A DNA stretch of 64,000 bases from Dugong dugon. Lineage: Eukaryota > Chordata > Mammalia > Sirenia > Dugongidae. The DNA is taken from NCBI GenBank assembly GCA_030035585.1, contig CM057462.1, forward strand, positions 95,501,234-95,565,233, read 5' to 3'. Each line of letters starts with the position of its first letter. Position 1 is the stretch's first letter. The translations under genes and the position numbers were made by a program. Shown here one piece after another: positions 23,279 to 34,334 of the stretch. The notes under the pieces are model-generated. The model was not told the origin of the DNA. It did not search any database and was given only the letters and a program-made list of their open reading frames with translations.

Positions 23279-23350
23279 GTTTTTTTTTTTCTTTTCTTTC
23301 TCCCTTCTGCCTTTCTTTGTATTTCTTCCCTTCCTTTCTCCACTTTTCCC
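23278..23350. repeat. T-rich / CT-rich low-complexity tract
   Basis: A T-run followed by TTTCT/CCTTT-type pyrimidine sequence at the right edge of the L1 fragment. Confidence 0.8.
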
Positions 23351-23629
23351 ACTCTTCTGTCTCATCTTTCCCATCCAGGGCTCTGTTTCCTTTTCTCTGG
23401 TTTATGACCAGACCTGAAAATAGTGGCTTTTCGAGCTAGAGACTTTGACTTGGAATTTGATAAAGTACTCTTAAATAAATTAATTAGTCACGTGTTATAG
23501 GATGTATTTTTCTGTGCAGTGGCAATGTCATAGTATGTGAGATTTCTCAGAAACCAGATTATCCCTGATTGGCAAGTATGTTAATCTTAGAAGCTCACTA
23601 TTTTGGCTGAATTTGTGCAGGGTGGGCTT

Positions 23630-23765
23630 TTTGGTAGAAAGAGCATGGACTCAGAAGACAGACTTGAGTTTAACAGTTGCAACTGCTTGACACTGTGCCT
23701 TGGGAAAGTCATTTTACCTTTCTGGGCTCTGCTTCCTCATGAACAAAATGAAATAATTTATCTGT
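23630..23765 (+). repeat. MIR SINE
   Basis: 'AGAGCATGGACTCAGAAGACAGACTTGAG', 'TGGGAAAGTCATTTTACCTTTCTGGGCTCTG', 'TTCCTCATGAACAAAATGAAATAAT' follow the MIR sense pattern. Confidence 0.8.
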
Positions 23766-24049
23766 CATATCTCTAGAACTTCCATCTCTAAGAGTTTGTG
23801 TCATCTGCTGAAGGATTTGAACTCCCCATGTCTACTCCCTCCAAGATCTGAATTCTAGTGATGGACTCCTCTTCCTTCCACTTCAAAATATACTTGTCCC
23901 TGATACACACATAATTTAAATGTATTACTGTTTGCATTGCATTGGTTTAATCTTCCTTTGTTGTTTGCATGCACACCACAAGTTAGTTTTGCATTTTTGC
24001 TGTATTTGAAGACAACAAGTGCATTTATATAACCCTTCCTCTATAGCCA

Positions 24050-24560
24050 CTAGCATAGAGGTGTTTATTTATTCAAATTACATATTCAATACCTATTAGG
24101 TGCCAGGCACAGTTCTAGGTGCTGGAGGTCTAGGAGTAAACAAAACAGATAAAAAGTCCTGCCTATTTGGTGCAGGAGAAAAATGATTAAAAAAATAAAA
24201 TATAAAAATATAGAGTACAATACCTGGGAGTAAGTACTATAGAGAAAACTAGAAGAGAGAAACAGAAATATTGGAAGGGATAGGGTGGGTGGGGTTGCAG
24301 AGGTCAATAGGATGGGGATGGAAGGCTTTGCTGAGAAGCAGATATTTGAGCAAAGACCTGAGAGAGGGGAAGGGATGACTATTTGAAAGAAGAGTGCAAA
24401 GGCAGTGGAAAGAGCTAGTGCAACGTGCAGAGGCCTGCGTGGGAGTGCGCCTGGCATGAGGATAGAAAAGCAAGGAGGCTAGTGTGGCTGGAGCACAGAA
24501 TGGGGCAGGGGAGAGATGTACAGGAGAGGGAGTCACAGAGGTAAGATACAGATAGGCACC
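24050..24560. repeat. Ancient mammalian repeat, class unresolved
   Basis: Starts 'TTATTCAAATTACATATTCAATACCTATTAGGTGCCAGGCACAGTTCTAGGTGCTGG', then 'AAAGACCTGAGAGAGGGGA', 'AAGCAAGGAGGCTAGTGTGGCTGGAGCA'. Related sequence occurs at about 31,720-32,290, with shorter matches near 4.3, 33.2, 49.9, 60.3 and 61.5 kb. The first 60 bases resemble a complemented L2 tail. Confidence 0.6.
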
Positions 24561-24903
24561 TGTGAGTTCTTATTAATGATAGGAAAACCTGTTTCTTTTT
24601 GCAGAAGTCAGTCAGCATGAGTCCTCGTGATCTATGTATCAAAGGACAGGTTGGCATTCAGAAGCCTGGGGTTCTGATAGTGGTTCTATGACTGTCTTAT
24701 GATGGCACCTCTCTGACCGATCCTTCCCACGTATTTAACTAAAGAATTGAAGATCATGCCCTTGCCTTAGCTCGTGTTTCTGAACCAAAGTTAGAGCTGA
24801 GTCACAGACTGGCCGAGGGTTCAGCTACAACTGTAAGTTTGAATATTTCCATGGAAGAGATATAGCCCCATGATATGGGTCACTTCAGAATCAGAATTAC
24901 CTA

Positions 24904-24925
24904 TCAACTCACATTTTTTTTTTTT
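24904..24925. repeat. Poly(T) tract
   Basis: About 18 consecutive T residues in otherwise unique sequence. Confidence 0.9.
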
Positions 24926-25149
24926 TTTTGGCTCATATACCAAATACCTTCATTTTACTTTTAATTTGTATCTACCTCTATTATGTACCAACACTAGTAT
25001 TTTAGGATTTTTTAAAAGACTGTGCAGAGTTGCTAACCTATGCTTCATATCTTTTAACAAACAATATAAGGAGGGACATATCGTGCTCACTTAGGGCACT
25101 GTCATAAGACTATATGACATTTGCACACACGATTCCCAAAATGTTTCAT

Positions 25150-25560
25150 TCATTCAGCTGGTATATATGGAACTTTTCCTTTAGTCTCAGGCACTGTGCT
25201 AGGCACTGTGAACATGGCAGCACTATGTGGTAGAAAGAATAGGTATTACTATCTTTATTTTGGAGCTCTGGTGGTGTAGTATTTAAGAGCTCAGCTGCTA
25301 ACAAGATCAGCAGTTCAAACCCACCAGCCACTCCTTGGAAACCCTATGGGGCAGTTCTACTCTGTCTTATAGGGTCACTATGAGTCGGAACTGACTCGAA
25401 AGCACTTAACAACAACAACATCTGTAATTTAAACAGGAGAAAACTTGGGTCTAGAGAGATTAAAACGAGTCACTCAAGGGGACCACCTTACTAAGTGGCA
25501 GAGCCAGCCCTTATTAGCCCCTCTGGACTCCCAGTCAAATGCTCTTTATTCATATAATGG
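25150..25560 (-). repeat. MIR/L2-like sequence split by an AfroSINE
   Basis: 25,150-25,260 ('CAGGCACTGTGCTAGGCACTGTGAACATGG..TTACTATCTTTATTTT') and 25,422-25,560 ('AACAGGAGAAAACTTGGGTCTAGAGAG..AAGTGGCAGAGCC') form one antisense MIR-like unit, interrupted by the SINE at 25,261-25,421. Confidence 0.7.
25261..25421 (+). mobile_element. AfroSINE, short variant, well preserved
   Basis: 'GGAGCTCTGGTGGTGTAG', 'GAGCTCAGCTGCTAAC', 'CAGTTCAAACCCACCAGCC', 'GAGTCGGAACTGACTCGAAAGCACTTAACAACAACAACA'. Its last 25 bases equal the RTE LINE terminus. Confidence 0.92.
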
Positions 25561-26315
25561 TATAGCTGGAAAGTCCTGCTCATATCTGAAATTGTTTGAC
25601 CTGGGTCTTGGACTGACAAGCAAACAGCAGATTATTTAAATTTGACATGGTGCTTCAAAAACCTTTTTCAGAAGTAAGCAAGTAAATTTTATTATCAAGT
25701 CATCATCCTTCTGACTTTCAACTTGAACAAGGCCACCTAACGTAGCAGTGTTTTATCTCAATGGGCTTCTTTCATTGGCACTCACTGTTTTCCTAGGATT
25801 TTATGATGGGAAGGGACATGTGATGTCACTGTTCCAGTGGACTACATTTTCACAGCTTAGATTCTCCAAAACATTTTCTCAGAAAGCCTGGGTCTCACTA
25901 TGAACAAAAACCTTTTTTTCCCTGAGAAGGGCAGCTTGGTGTTCACTGATATTCTGTGAATGCCTTGGTCATTATCATGAAAACATGATAGTGTGTGCCA
26001 TCACTTGCAGACTAACCAATCTAGTCCAACCTCATTTTACAGTTGAGGAATGAAACAACTTATCCAAAGGTTTTTATTCTCTCTGTAAGAGGACAAGTCA
26101 AAGTTTATTTTAGTAATGATTCCAAAAAATGTGAATAGACAAAGACTTGGAGCCTGTGGTGTCTTTCCCGTTCAAAGGTGCTGAGGCTGGTTGGGTGACT
26201 GCCCAAAGACACACAAATGAATGTGCCCCCAGGGTCTTTGCTCTGCTTAGTACACATACAATGTGGCCATTTATAGCTCTCTCCTCTGCTGCCATGGCTC
26301 AGGCGTCTGCTCTCA
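25560..26315. other. Unique sequence, nothing recognised
   Basis: No repeat family, splice-bounded exon or promoter feature is evident. Open frames at 26,110-26,446 on both strands overlap each other and have no domain. Confidence 0.4.
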
Positions 26316-26528
26316 ATGAGTCAGTGCAATGCAGTGGGAAGAACCAGGACTTGGAGGCGCTGTATCTCCTGCTAGCTAACTGTGTGACCTTGAGTGAGTT
26401 CTGGAACCTCTTTTATTTATCCTCGGCTTCCCCATTTGTCAGGTAAGAATAATGCTGGCTCTTCCTACCTCACAGAGTTGTTGTAAAGATCCAAGGAGAT
26501 AATAAATATGAAACATCTGAAATAGTTT
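26315..26528 (+). repeat. MIR SINE, nearly complete
   Basis: 'CAGTGCAATGCAGTGGGAAGAACCAGGACTTGG', 'CTAGCTAACTGTGTGACCTTGAGTGAG', 'CCTACCTCACAGAGTTGTTGTAAAGATCC' in plus orientation. Confidence 0.85.
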
Positions 26529-26529
26529 G

Positions 26530-27245
26530 ATGCAAATGTTATTCTCTCAGAGGTTTCTCAGTTTGCTTGTTACATATGGTTTTCTTAACATTCAGTGGCT
26601 AGGCATCACTGCTTGCTATTTTGCTTTTCAAGTATGTCATTGCTGCACCTTTTTTGCAAATAGGCCTTGTAGATTTCCCTCTTCTCTTCATACTGCTTAT
26701 TTTCTAGCAGATTCTGCATCTCTCCTGTATCTCTCTGTTCTCAATGTCGATGTACTGTACTACCCCTTTCTTGGCCATGAAAGGCATCACTAACCAATAA
26801 CAGCTGCCCTTCTCTCTGATCTCAGCATCTTTCTCAACATCCTATTCCAGGCTGCCTCTGTCAATTGACTGAAGTTTGCACATGACGTGATATCACTTTG
26901 CTTTCCCTGGCATGGGCAGTTTCCAAGAGTTTAAATACAGTGAATAAAGCTGGAATATAGGTGGTCTACCTGTGCATCCAGCCTTTGTGAATACCCTTAG
27001 TGAATCACTGAGAAGGACATAAAAATTGCTCACAGCATTAGTGATGAGGTAGGAACTGTAACAGGTAGGCCCCTACTCTTGTGCTATCGATTTTTACTCT
27101 CAGGTTTCTCTCAGCCTCCTTGTGCCCCCAATTCAAAGAACTGTCTACTTTACCAGGTAGCCAAGCTAGAGTCAGTCCTTGGATTCATTCCTGATTCCCC
27201 CTTCCTGCCTTAGTAGGTCCTCAAGAGCTGTAGGTTATCCTACCT
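26530..27245. other. Unique sequence, nothing recognised
   Basis: The open frame at 26,527-26,793 is short, has no domain and no plausible promoter; I do not regard it as a gene. Confidence 0.4.
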
Positions 27246-27246
27246 A

Positions 27247-27450
27247 AGGAGACCCTGGGTAGTACAAATGGTTAAGCATTTGACTACTAACTGAGAGGTT
27301 GGTGGTTAGAACCCACCCAGAGATGCCTTAGAAGACAGGCCTGGTGATCTTTTTCTTCAAGGCCACAGCCTTGAAAACCCTATGAAGCAGTTCTACACTG
27401 TATACATAGGGTCACCATGAGTCGGAATCAACTTGATGGCAACTAACAAT
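27247..27450 (+). mobile_element. AfroSINE, full-length long variant
   Basis: 'GGAGACCCTGGGTAGTACAAATGGTTAAGC', 'GAAGACAGGCCTGGTGATCT', 'GAGTCGGAATCAACTTGATGGCAACTAACAA'. Confidence 0.92.
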
Positions 27451-27479
27451 TGTCTCCTGACTCTGTTCTCTCCTCTTCA

Positions 27480-28290
27480 TCCCCTGCTACCACACCTGAT
27501 CAGACAGACCTTCCTAACTACTCTCCCTGCTTCCACCTTCCAATCCATCCTTCACATAGCTGTCCTCACTTGAAGGAAAGCCTTAGATTGCTACCCATGC
27601 TTATCAAATGAAGTCCACATGCCTTAGTGTCATATGCAAGGCTTTCACCCAATGGCTGCCTTCTACCCTCGTCTCTCACTCTCTCCTCCCACTACCTCTA
27701 TTCCTCATCTCCAGCTCTCTGCCATTCTCTTTCCCCTGCATTTGCCAGTCTTTCCCTTCTCTGTATGGTGATCGACTTCTCTGATAATTCAAGGTCAAAC
27801 AAAACGGCTCCATGGAGCCTTCCTATATCCCCCCAGGTTGACAGTGAGATGCTTCCTGTTCTGTGCTCACTCAGATTACAATTCCCACCCTCCAAGGCCA
27901 CGTAGCAGATGTTTTGAGGGCACTGGCTTTGGCGTCAGACTGACCTAGGTTAAACCCCATGTGTGTGACCTTGGGAAGCTGGTGACGCCTTCTGCTTCCT
28001 CATCTGGAGAATGGGAGTGATAATCACAGTCTTTTTGTAAGTCCTTAAGAATTAAATCAGAAAGTGCACTTGTAGCACTTAGCTTAGGACTTGACAAAGA
28101 AGTAAGTTCTCAATAAATCTTAGCTGCAGTTATTCTGTGTTAGGCACATCACACTATCATATCTGCCTTGTTCTTCCCCAACTGGGCCAAGGACTTTGCC
28201 AGAGTGGGGACCATGTCTTAGTCAGTTTTGTATCCCCAATGCCTGGCATGTGTAAGGGCTCAGTAAATATGCAGTAAATGAATGAATCTT
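27480..28290 (+). repeat. L2 LINE fragment split by a MIR
   Basis: 27,480-27,912 carries the L2 pattern ('CAAATGAAGTCCACATGCCTTAGTGTC..AAGGCTTTCACC'). 28,135-28,290 carries the L2 tail ('GGGACCATGTCTTAG..CCTGGCATGTGTAAGGGCTCAGTAAATATG'). The MIR at 27,915-28,130 sits between them. Confidence 0.7.
27915..28130 (+). repeat. MIR SINE nested in L2
   Basis: 'GGGCACTGGCTTTGGCGTCAGACTGACC', 'GTGTGACCTTGGGAAGC', 'TTCCTCATCTGGAGAATGGGAGTGATAAT', 'GTTCTCAATAAATCTTAGC'. Confidence 0.85.
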
Positions 28291-28720
28291 GTCTATGAAT
28301 CACAGAATTTTGGAGGCATACTCAGGCTACCCAGCATATGGTTACCATGAATATTAAATGAGTTAATATATGCAAAACATTTAGAAGAGTATTTGGTTCA
28401 TAGTAATGCTTCTGAAATATTACTCTCTTGGGCACATCAGCGGCTCCAGTACAGTTCCTTGATGCCAGGCAGTACCTGGATTGTGCTCTCTCTGCTCTCC
28501 CCAAAGCATCCATCTGCCGCGTAGGATCACGCTGGCTGAGAGCCGCACTTGGCTTCCAGGAGCATGCAGTTAATCTAGTCTCTCACACAAGTCTGCCTGA
28601 CTCCTTTAATTGCTTTCCTCTGATTTTAAGAGGAATTAGATTTCATTATAGAAAAGGTGGAAAACAGAAAGATACAAAGAAGAAGTTGAAATCACCAATA
28701 AGCTCATTTTTATGAAATAC
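28290..28720. other. Unique sequence, nothing recognised
   Basis: The overlapping frames at 28,322-28,715 on both strands show no domain or splice support. Confidence 0.35.
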
Positions 28721-28724
28721 TGCT

Positions 28725-29570
28725 ACAAGTTGTTGAGTATAGAACATGGGCTTTGGAGACAGACAAATTGGAGGCTCGGAGGCTCGTTAAGTCTCAGCAA
28801 TTTTTTTTTTAAATTTTTAATTTTTTTATTGTACTTTAGATGAATGTTTACAGAACAAATAGTTTCTCATTAAACAGTACACATATTGTTTATGACAATG
28901 ATTTACAACCCCATAATATGTCAACACTGTCCCTTCTCATCTGGTTCCCTAGTACCAGCTTTCCTGTCCCCTCTTGCCTTCTAGTCCTTGTCCCTAGACT
29001 GTTGTGCCTCGTTAGTCTCATTTTGTTTTATGGGGCTGTCAAATCTTTGGCTGAATGGTGAACCTCAGGAGTGACTTCATTACTTAGCTAAAAGGGTGTC
29101 TGGGGGCCATACTCTTGGGGTTTCTCTGGTCTCTGTCAGGCCAGTAAGTCTGGTCTTTTTTTGTGAGTTAGAATTTTGTTCTACATTTTTCTCCAGCTCT
29201 GTCTGGGACCCTCTGTTGTGATCCCATTCAGAGCAGTCAATGGTGGTATCCAGGAACTATCTAGCTGTACTAGACTCAGTCTGGTGGAGGCCGTGGTAGT
29301 TGTGGTCCATTAGTGCTTTGGACTGATCTTTTCCTTGTATCTTGTTTTCTTCATTCTCCCTTGCTGCCAAAGGGGTGAGACCATTGGAGTATCTTAGATG
29401 GCTGCTCACAGGCTTTTAAGACCTCAGACACTACTCACCAAGGAAGCCTCAGCAATCTTATCTGTAAAGTGGGTGAAATAACACCTACCACCTAGGATTG
29501 TTGGGAGGATTAAATGAGACAATCTATGGACAGCACTTAGCACATTCAGTAAATGGTAGCTCTTAATAGC
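28725..29570 (+). repeat. MIR SINE split by an L1 3' end
   Basis: The left part, 28,725-28,801 ('AGAACATGGGCTTTGGAGACAGAC'), continues at 29,444-29,570 ('CTTATCTGTAAAGTGGGTGAAATAA..TTAAATGAGACAATC..AGCACTTAGCACA'). The insertion between them carries a target duplication. Confidence 0.85.
28802..29443 (-). mobile_element. L1-type 3' end, 5'-truncated, with target duplication
   Basis: A T-rich left end (complement of the poly(A) tail) is followed by the same 3' UTR blocks as at 22.5 kb, stopping abruptly at about 29,443. A 13-bp direct repeat, AAG(T/C)CTCAGCAAT, lies at 28,789-28,801 and 29,444-29,456. This is the classic target-primed insertion structure inside a MIR. Confidence 0.85.
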
Positions 29571-29637
29571 TTTATGCTCAAAATATATTTCTATATCAAA
29601 GGACCTAATTTTATATATGTATGTATTTGTGTGTGTT

Positions 29638-29656
29638 GCATATATATATATATATG
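29638..29656. repeat. (TA)n short tract
   Basis: About nine TA units within an AT-rich patch. Confidence 0.9.
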
Positions 29657-29734
29657 ACACCAGGAGATATTAGGCTTTTCTGAGTTAAAATTCATTTCAT
29701 TTTACGTTAGATTGTAACCATGATCCTAAGCAGT

Positions 29735-30140
29735 GTGTATGTTTGTTAAGAACATGGGATCTGAAGACAGACTTTTGGGATTCAAATCCTGGCCTCTCAC
29801 CTTAAACTGTGTGAACTTAGGCAAGTTATTTAACTTCTCTCTGCAAAATGGAGATAATTCCTACCTCACAAGGTTATTATGAGGATTGTTGTTGTTGTTA
29901 GTTGCCGTTGAGTTGTGACTCATGATGATCCAATGTGTGCAGAGTAGAAGTACTCCACAGGGTTTTCAAGGCTGTGACCTTGAGGAAGCATATCACCAGG
30001 GCTGTCTTGCAAGATACCTCTAGGTGGATTAGAACTGCCAACCTTTTAGCTAGTAATCAAACACTTGACCATTTGTGTTACCCAGGGACGACTCATTATG
30101 AGTGTTAAATGAGCTAAATATGTAATATGTGTTCTATTAT
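29735..30140 (+). repeat. MIR SINE split by an AfroSINE
   Basis: 29,735-29,883 ('AAGAACATGGGATCTGAAGACAGAC..ACTTAGGCAAGTTATTTAACTTCTCT') resumes at 30,095-30,140 ('ATTATGAGTGTTAAATGAGCTAAATA'). Confidence 0.85.
29884..30094 (-). mobile_element. AfroSINE, long variant, with target duplication
   Basis: The complemented tail 'GTTGTTGTTGTTAGTTGCCGTTGAGTTGTGACTC' begins the element and the complemented head 'TGTTACCCAGGGACGACTC' ends it. An 8-bp direct repeat ATTATGAG lies at 29,876-29,883 and 30,095-30,102. Confidence 0.9.
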
Positions 30141-30404
30141 TATATATAATATGTATAAAGAACATGATACAGTGTAAATGTTCTATCAAGAAGTGTTAAC
30201 CATCAGTATCATTGTCATGAAGTAGTCTTCAAAAGCATTATTTTTATTGGTTGCATAATATTCTATTGTGTTATGATTTATTCTACTATTCCCCTGTAGT
30301 CATTTAGATTGTTTGCTGGAGCTTGATTTATTTGTAGAGCTAAAAGGCTCATATTAATGAGGCATATGCTATGGTATCAATTCTTGGCTCTTGTTTAATA
30401 AGAT

Positions 30405-30500
30405 GGCTTGGGGAGGTGGTGAGAGGTCTGTATTGGGTTCTAGTCCTGGCACTGCCCCAGCTAGCTAAGTGACTTTGGACAAGCCACTTAGCATTGGAGA
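30405..30500 (+). repeat. MIR fragment
   Basis: 'TATTGGGTTCTAGTCCTGGCACTGCCCCAGCTAGCTAAGTGACTTTGGACAAGCC' is MIR core sequence. Confidence 0.75.
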
Positions 30501-30654
30501 GAGAAAACAAAGTAGTAGAAAGAGAAATTGATTTTAATTTAGATAAGTCTAACATCTCCTGGTACCCTTCTTTATCAGCTATGAGGATGAGGCTAAGAAT
30601 TTGCTAGATGGGTTGGAATTGATTTTTGATGTCCTCTGCAGGCCCTAGCTGTAT

Positions 30655-30915
30655 ATTTTGGGAAAATCATCACTTCTTTATTTTCCCATCTGTAGAATGG
30701 TAAATGTTGTGAGCCTTCCTGCTGTTTTCACTGGGCTATAAATATCAAAGGACATACTATATGCAAAGTATTTTGTAAACTACAAATTTTTGTATGAATG
30801 TAATATAGTCTGAGGACCGTTGTTATCTTTATTGTCTTGGAAACTGTTTTCAAGTGAAGGATTGGGTTAGATCATCTTGTAGGTGCTAATTAGTTTTAAG
30901 ATTCTGTGGTCTAGT
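30655..30915 (+). repeat. MIR-related fragments
   Basis: 'TTCCCATCTGTAGAATGGTAAATG', 'GGGTTAGATCATCTTGTAGGTGC' and 'AGATTCTGTGG' follow the MIR/MIR3 3' pattern, diverged. Confidence 0.55.
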
Positions 30916-31139
30916 ACAAGAGTTTCAGGATGAATCTTGTCTACACTCAACCTCTCTCTCAGTTCCCTCCACCTTTCATGCACATAAGTGATTCTCTTCA
31001 TTTCTTGATACCAAGAGATGAGCACCTTTCCTGATTCGATGAATTATTTGTTTGAGCAGGGAAGGCTACATGTAATTTAGTTAAACTGAGTAAAAATATT
31101 ATTTCTAATAATGGCTATGTAGTGAGACAATTTAAAATG

Positions 31140-31441
31140 CAGGCAATCACCAGGTTATAAATGAGATCCGTTCCTAAGTTTGTCTTTAAGTCGAATTTGT
31201 AGGTAAGTCAAAACAGGTGCATATGGGTCTTATTTAGCCTAACTTTATTGCAAGGAAAGGCTTGAAGCCTTTTCAATGATTTAAAAGCTGCATGTGCAGC
31301 AAATGAAGGTGATCGTGATGAAGACTTTGTTGTGAGTAGGGACTGGTTCAGTTGTTTCAAAGTGAGGGCAAATTTACATAACTTTAAAGGGCAAGTATGA
31401 GTTGTCCGTAAGTTGGATATTCATAACCCGGGGACTTACTG
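31140..31441. mobile_element. DNA-transposon-like MITE with 23-bp terminal inverted repeats
   Basis: The left end, 31,140-31,162 (CAGGCAATCACC..), and the complement of the right end, 31,419-31,441 (CAGTAAGTCCCC..), match at 17 of 23 positions, including the shared GGTTAT. The interior (about 256 bp) has no coding frame. The size and structure fit a non-autonomous cut-and-paste element. The family is unnamed, and target duplication is not evident by eye. Confidence 0.65.
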
Positions 31442-31719
31442 TACATTTTGAAGTGTGCTCAACTGAAATCTATCTTTGCCTAGTTACAAAACCAAATATA
31501 GTTCTGTATATAATTTCAATAAAGTCTAATCCTCTCCATATAAATGCCAGATCAAATTATTTGATCTGGCTTTCTTCTTTTGAATTTTCCACTGTATACA
31601 GTCCTTATGGCAACACACTTCAAGTTAGCACATTGAAGAATAGAGTTCATTGCACTCTTGATCAAATTTTGACTAAGATAACAGAGGAAGTTTTTAGAGG
31701 CAGTGGAATACAATGAGCT

Positions 31720-32290
31720 AGCCTTGGTCCTGGGTGTGGGAATTGGTGGAGAAGACAGAGTCCTTGCTCTCATGGAGTTTACATTCCAGTATGAGGAGAC
31801 AGACAAACAAATCAAGTGAATAGACAAGATAATTTCAGATGATGGTAAATTCAACGAAAAACAAAAAAGAATCATGTGGGAGAGAATGGGGGTGGGGGTG
31901 AATGCTACTTTAGGTGTTTAGGGAAGGCCTTTCTGAAAAAGTGCATTTGAGCTGAGACTTCTTCATATTGTGACATGTGAAGATCTAGGAACAGAGCATT
32001 TCTGGCCACAAGAACAGCAAAGTAAAGGTAAAGGTCCTAGGACTTGGTAAGCTCGAGGAACAAAAGGAAAGCCAGTGTGGCCAGAGACTAGTGAAGGAGG
32101 GGAAGAGACAAGAGAGAAAGAAGGCAAGATTCAGATCGGGTAGGGCTTTATGAGCAATGGAGAATTATCTAGAATGTATTGAGGCAATGGAAAGCCACTG
32201 GAAGGCAACTTTAAGAAGAAGAACGACCTGCCCTCATTTGTGTCTTTAAAACAATTTGGATGTTGGGTAGAAATGGACTTCAGTAGCTAC
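31720..32290. repeat. Ancient mammalian repeat, class unresolved (second copy)
   Basis: 'TCCTTGCTCTCATGGAGTTTACATTCCAGT', 'GGGAAGGCCTTTCTGAAAAAGTGCATTTGAGCTGAGAC', 'AAAGCCAGTGTGGCCAGAG', 'GGTAGGGCTTTATGAGCAATG' parallel the 24.1-kb copy. Confidence 0.6.
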
Positions 32291-34330
32291 AGATGACATT
32301 CTGTTTTGTTTTGTTTTGAGAGGGTGAGGGATTGTCTTCAAGCTGTGTTTGAGTAATACATACCCTGATTTTATTTAGATTTTTTGTTTGTGGGAAAGCT
32401 GAAAGAGTTTGGAAAGGATTTTGGTGCCCCTCTCTCAAGCCACCCATTGGCACCACCACTGCTGAGCTCTTTCAAAGTGGAGGTTTAATTTAGCTATTGA
32501 ATAAACCCTTTTTCAAACCCAAATGGTACTGGCACCAGATTTTTTCAGATTCGTGTTGAGAGGTAGAAAAAAATCAAGATATTAGAGATCCAAGTGTATT
32601 GTGTACTTGTCTTTCATGTACTTGTTTTTAAGTGGCTTTGAAACACTTCCATTCTTTGATGGTCATTTTGATACTGAATCACTTAGTTTATTAGGTTGTC
32701 TTTCATCACTGAGGCTCGCTCTTAGGCAGGATTAGAAAGATAGAAGTACTTAAGAGATCTTACTGTTAACAGAGGTTGACCTGTCCGTGTTCCATTTTTC
32801 TCCACAAATGTTTCCATTAAAGCCTCGTGTGTCCTCTCTGAATTTCATTGACTAGGATCCCTTCACTAGGTTCACCTGTGCGCTCCTCTAATGCTATAGC
32901 TTCTCCAGTCCTACCCGCGGGCACTACAACTTTCTGTCCTCTCAAATGCACTTGTATTCCAGAGGGAAATAAGTGAGGCTTCCTATTGGGTGGAAGCTAT
33001 TCCCATTTCAGTCCCCTTTATACTAAGGACTCTGTTGTTGTTTATTTTCCCCCATGATTACTTAGATGATATAGCAGGTAAGTCCATAAGATTGAAAGTA
33101 AAAACAGACCTCGGTTCAAGTCCCGACATTGGACTTAACTAGCTGTGTGCCTTTGGGCAAGCCTGAGTTTCAGGTTTTTGGTTGTTCGTTTTTTAATCTG
33201 TCACAACTTCACGAGATTTTCATTAACTATTGAGGCAACAGACATTGTGCTTAGCACTGGGGATGTAGAGATGGGCAAACATCATAAACACAGGCATTGC
33301 AGAGCTTCTGGTTTAGTGGCAAAGACATTAAATTAATACAGATAACTAAATGATTATCAGTGAGCAGAGTGCTGTGAAGGAAGGCATTGGATGGGATTCT
33401 CTAAGAGCTTTTTTAGTACAGATGCCTAACCTGGTAAGATGCTGGTGAGTTGAAGGCATTGCAAGCATCAAATGACACATTGTGTGTAGAACAAACGTAT
33501 TACCTTTGCATTCAATTGATCATACTGTTGTTGTTGTTAATATTACCATTGCTGTTGCCTTTGTTAGTATTATGCGCTCCCCATGCCTGTACATTGCCTT
33601 GAGCTTCCCGGGGCTTGCTACACAGTGCTCCATAAATATCTATTGACTGTAGCTTGGTTACTTACGTAGATCTCTGGTGTGTCTGTGCTCTCTGACTCCA
33701 GCCTGCTTAACTAGTTTCTGACCTGGTATCTGAGTAGTTTGTGGGACCAGCCACTCATACTTTGGGCCCATCCATTCCTTGACTCTCCCAGATTCCTTAG
33801 CAGGCTCCCGAGCTTATTGCTGTACCTCTCAAGTGAATTTCACCAAATCCTAATATAACTGTCTTGTTGCTATGCTGTTCCAGAAGGAAGCAGGAACCTC
33901 TTGGAGTATTTACTGAAAAAAAGGAGAGTGCCTGCCTCTTGGTTTAAGCTGTTTTGAAGAGTTCATTGATGTACCCGCTCTGCACTTTAAGTGGTTGTTC
34001 AGGCTGAATTATGGGCCTGAGGGTTATTTCTTCTCATTATTTTTCAGGAAGTCTTCCTGTTCACCACTGACCTAGAGCCTACGTCATAAATCTAACCCTC
34101 AGACTTCATAATTTTTCCATACCGTAGCCAGTAACACTGTGCATTTTTATTTTGATATTGTCAGTGCGTATGTGGCATGTACATCTACACATAATCAGTC
34201 CTTGATTTTTTCCCACTGATGGGCAGCAGGGATAGCTCTTTATAGCCGTTAGTTCTGAATCACCTCTTCTACTCAAGCTACTCATGACTAACTTTAGTTC
34301 TTCCTCCCTTTTCCTCCTAGTCTTTAATTA
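32290..34330. other. Mostly unique DNA with a MIR fragment
   Basis: 33,080-33,175 ('AAAACAGACCTCGGTTCAAGTCCCGAC..GCTGTGTGCCTTTGGGCAAGCC') is MIR in plus orientation. 33,205-33,400 resembles the unresolved ancient repeat. Elsewhere nothing is recognised, and open frames are short. Confidence 0.5.
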
Positions 34331-34334
34331 CCAT

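Noticed and set aside
25300..25320. tRNA-like box B sequences (GGTTCAAACCC-type) in many places
   Set aside because: They are the tRNA-derived heads of AfroSINEs; no complete cloverleaf with acceptor stem is present, so no tRNA genes are called.
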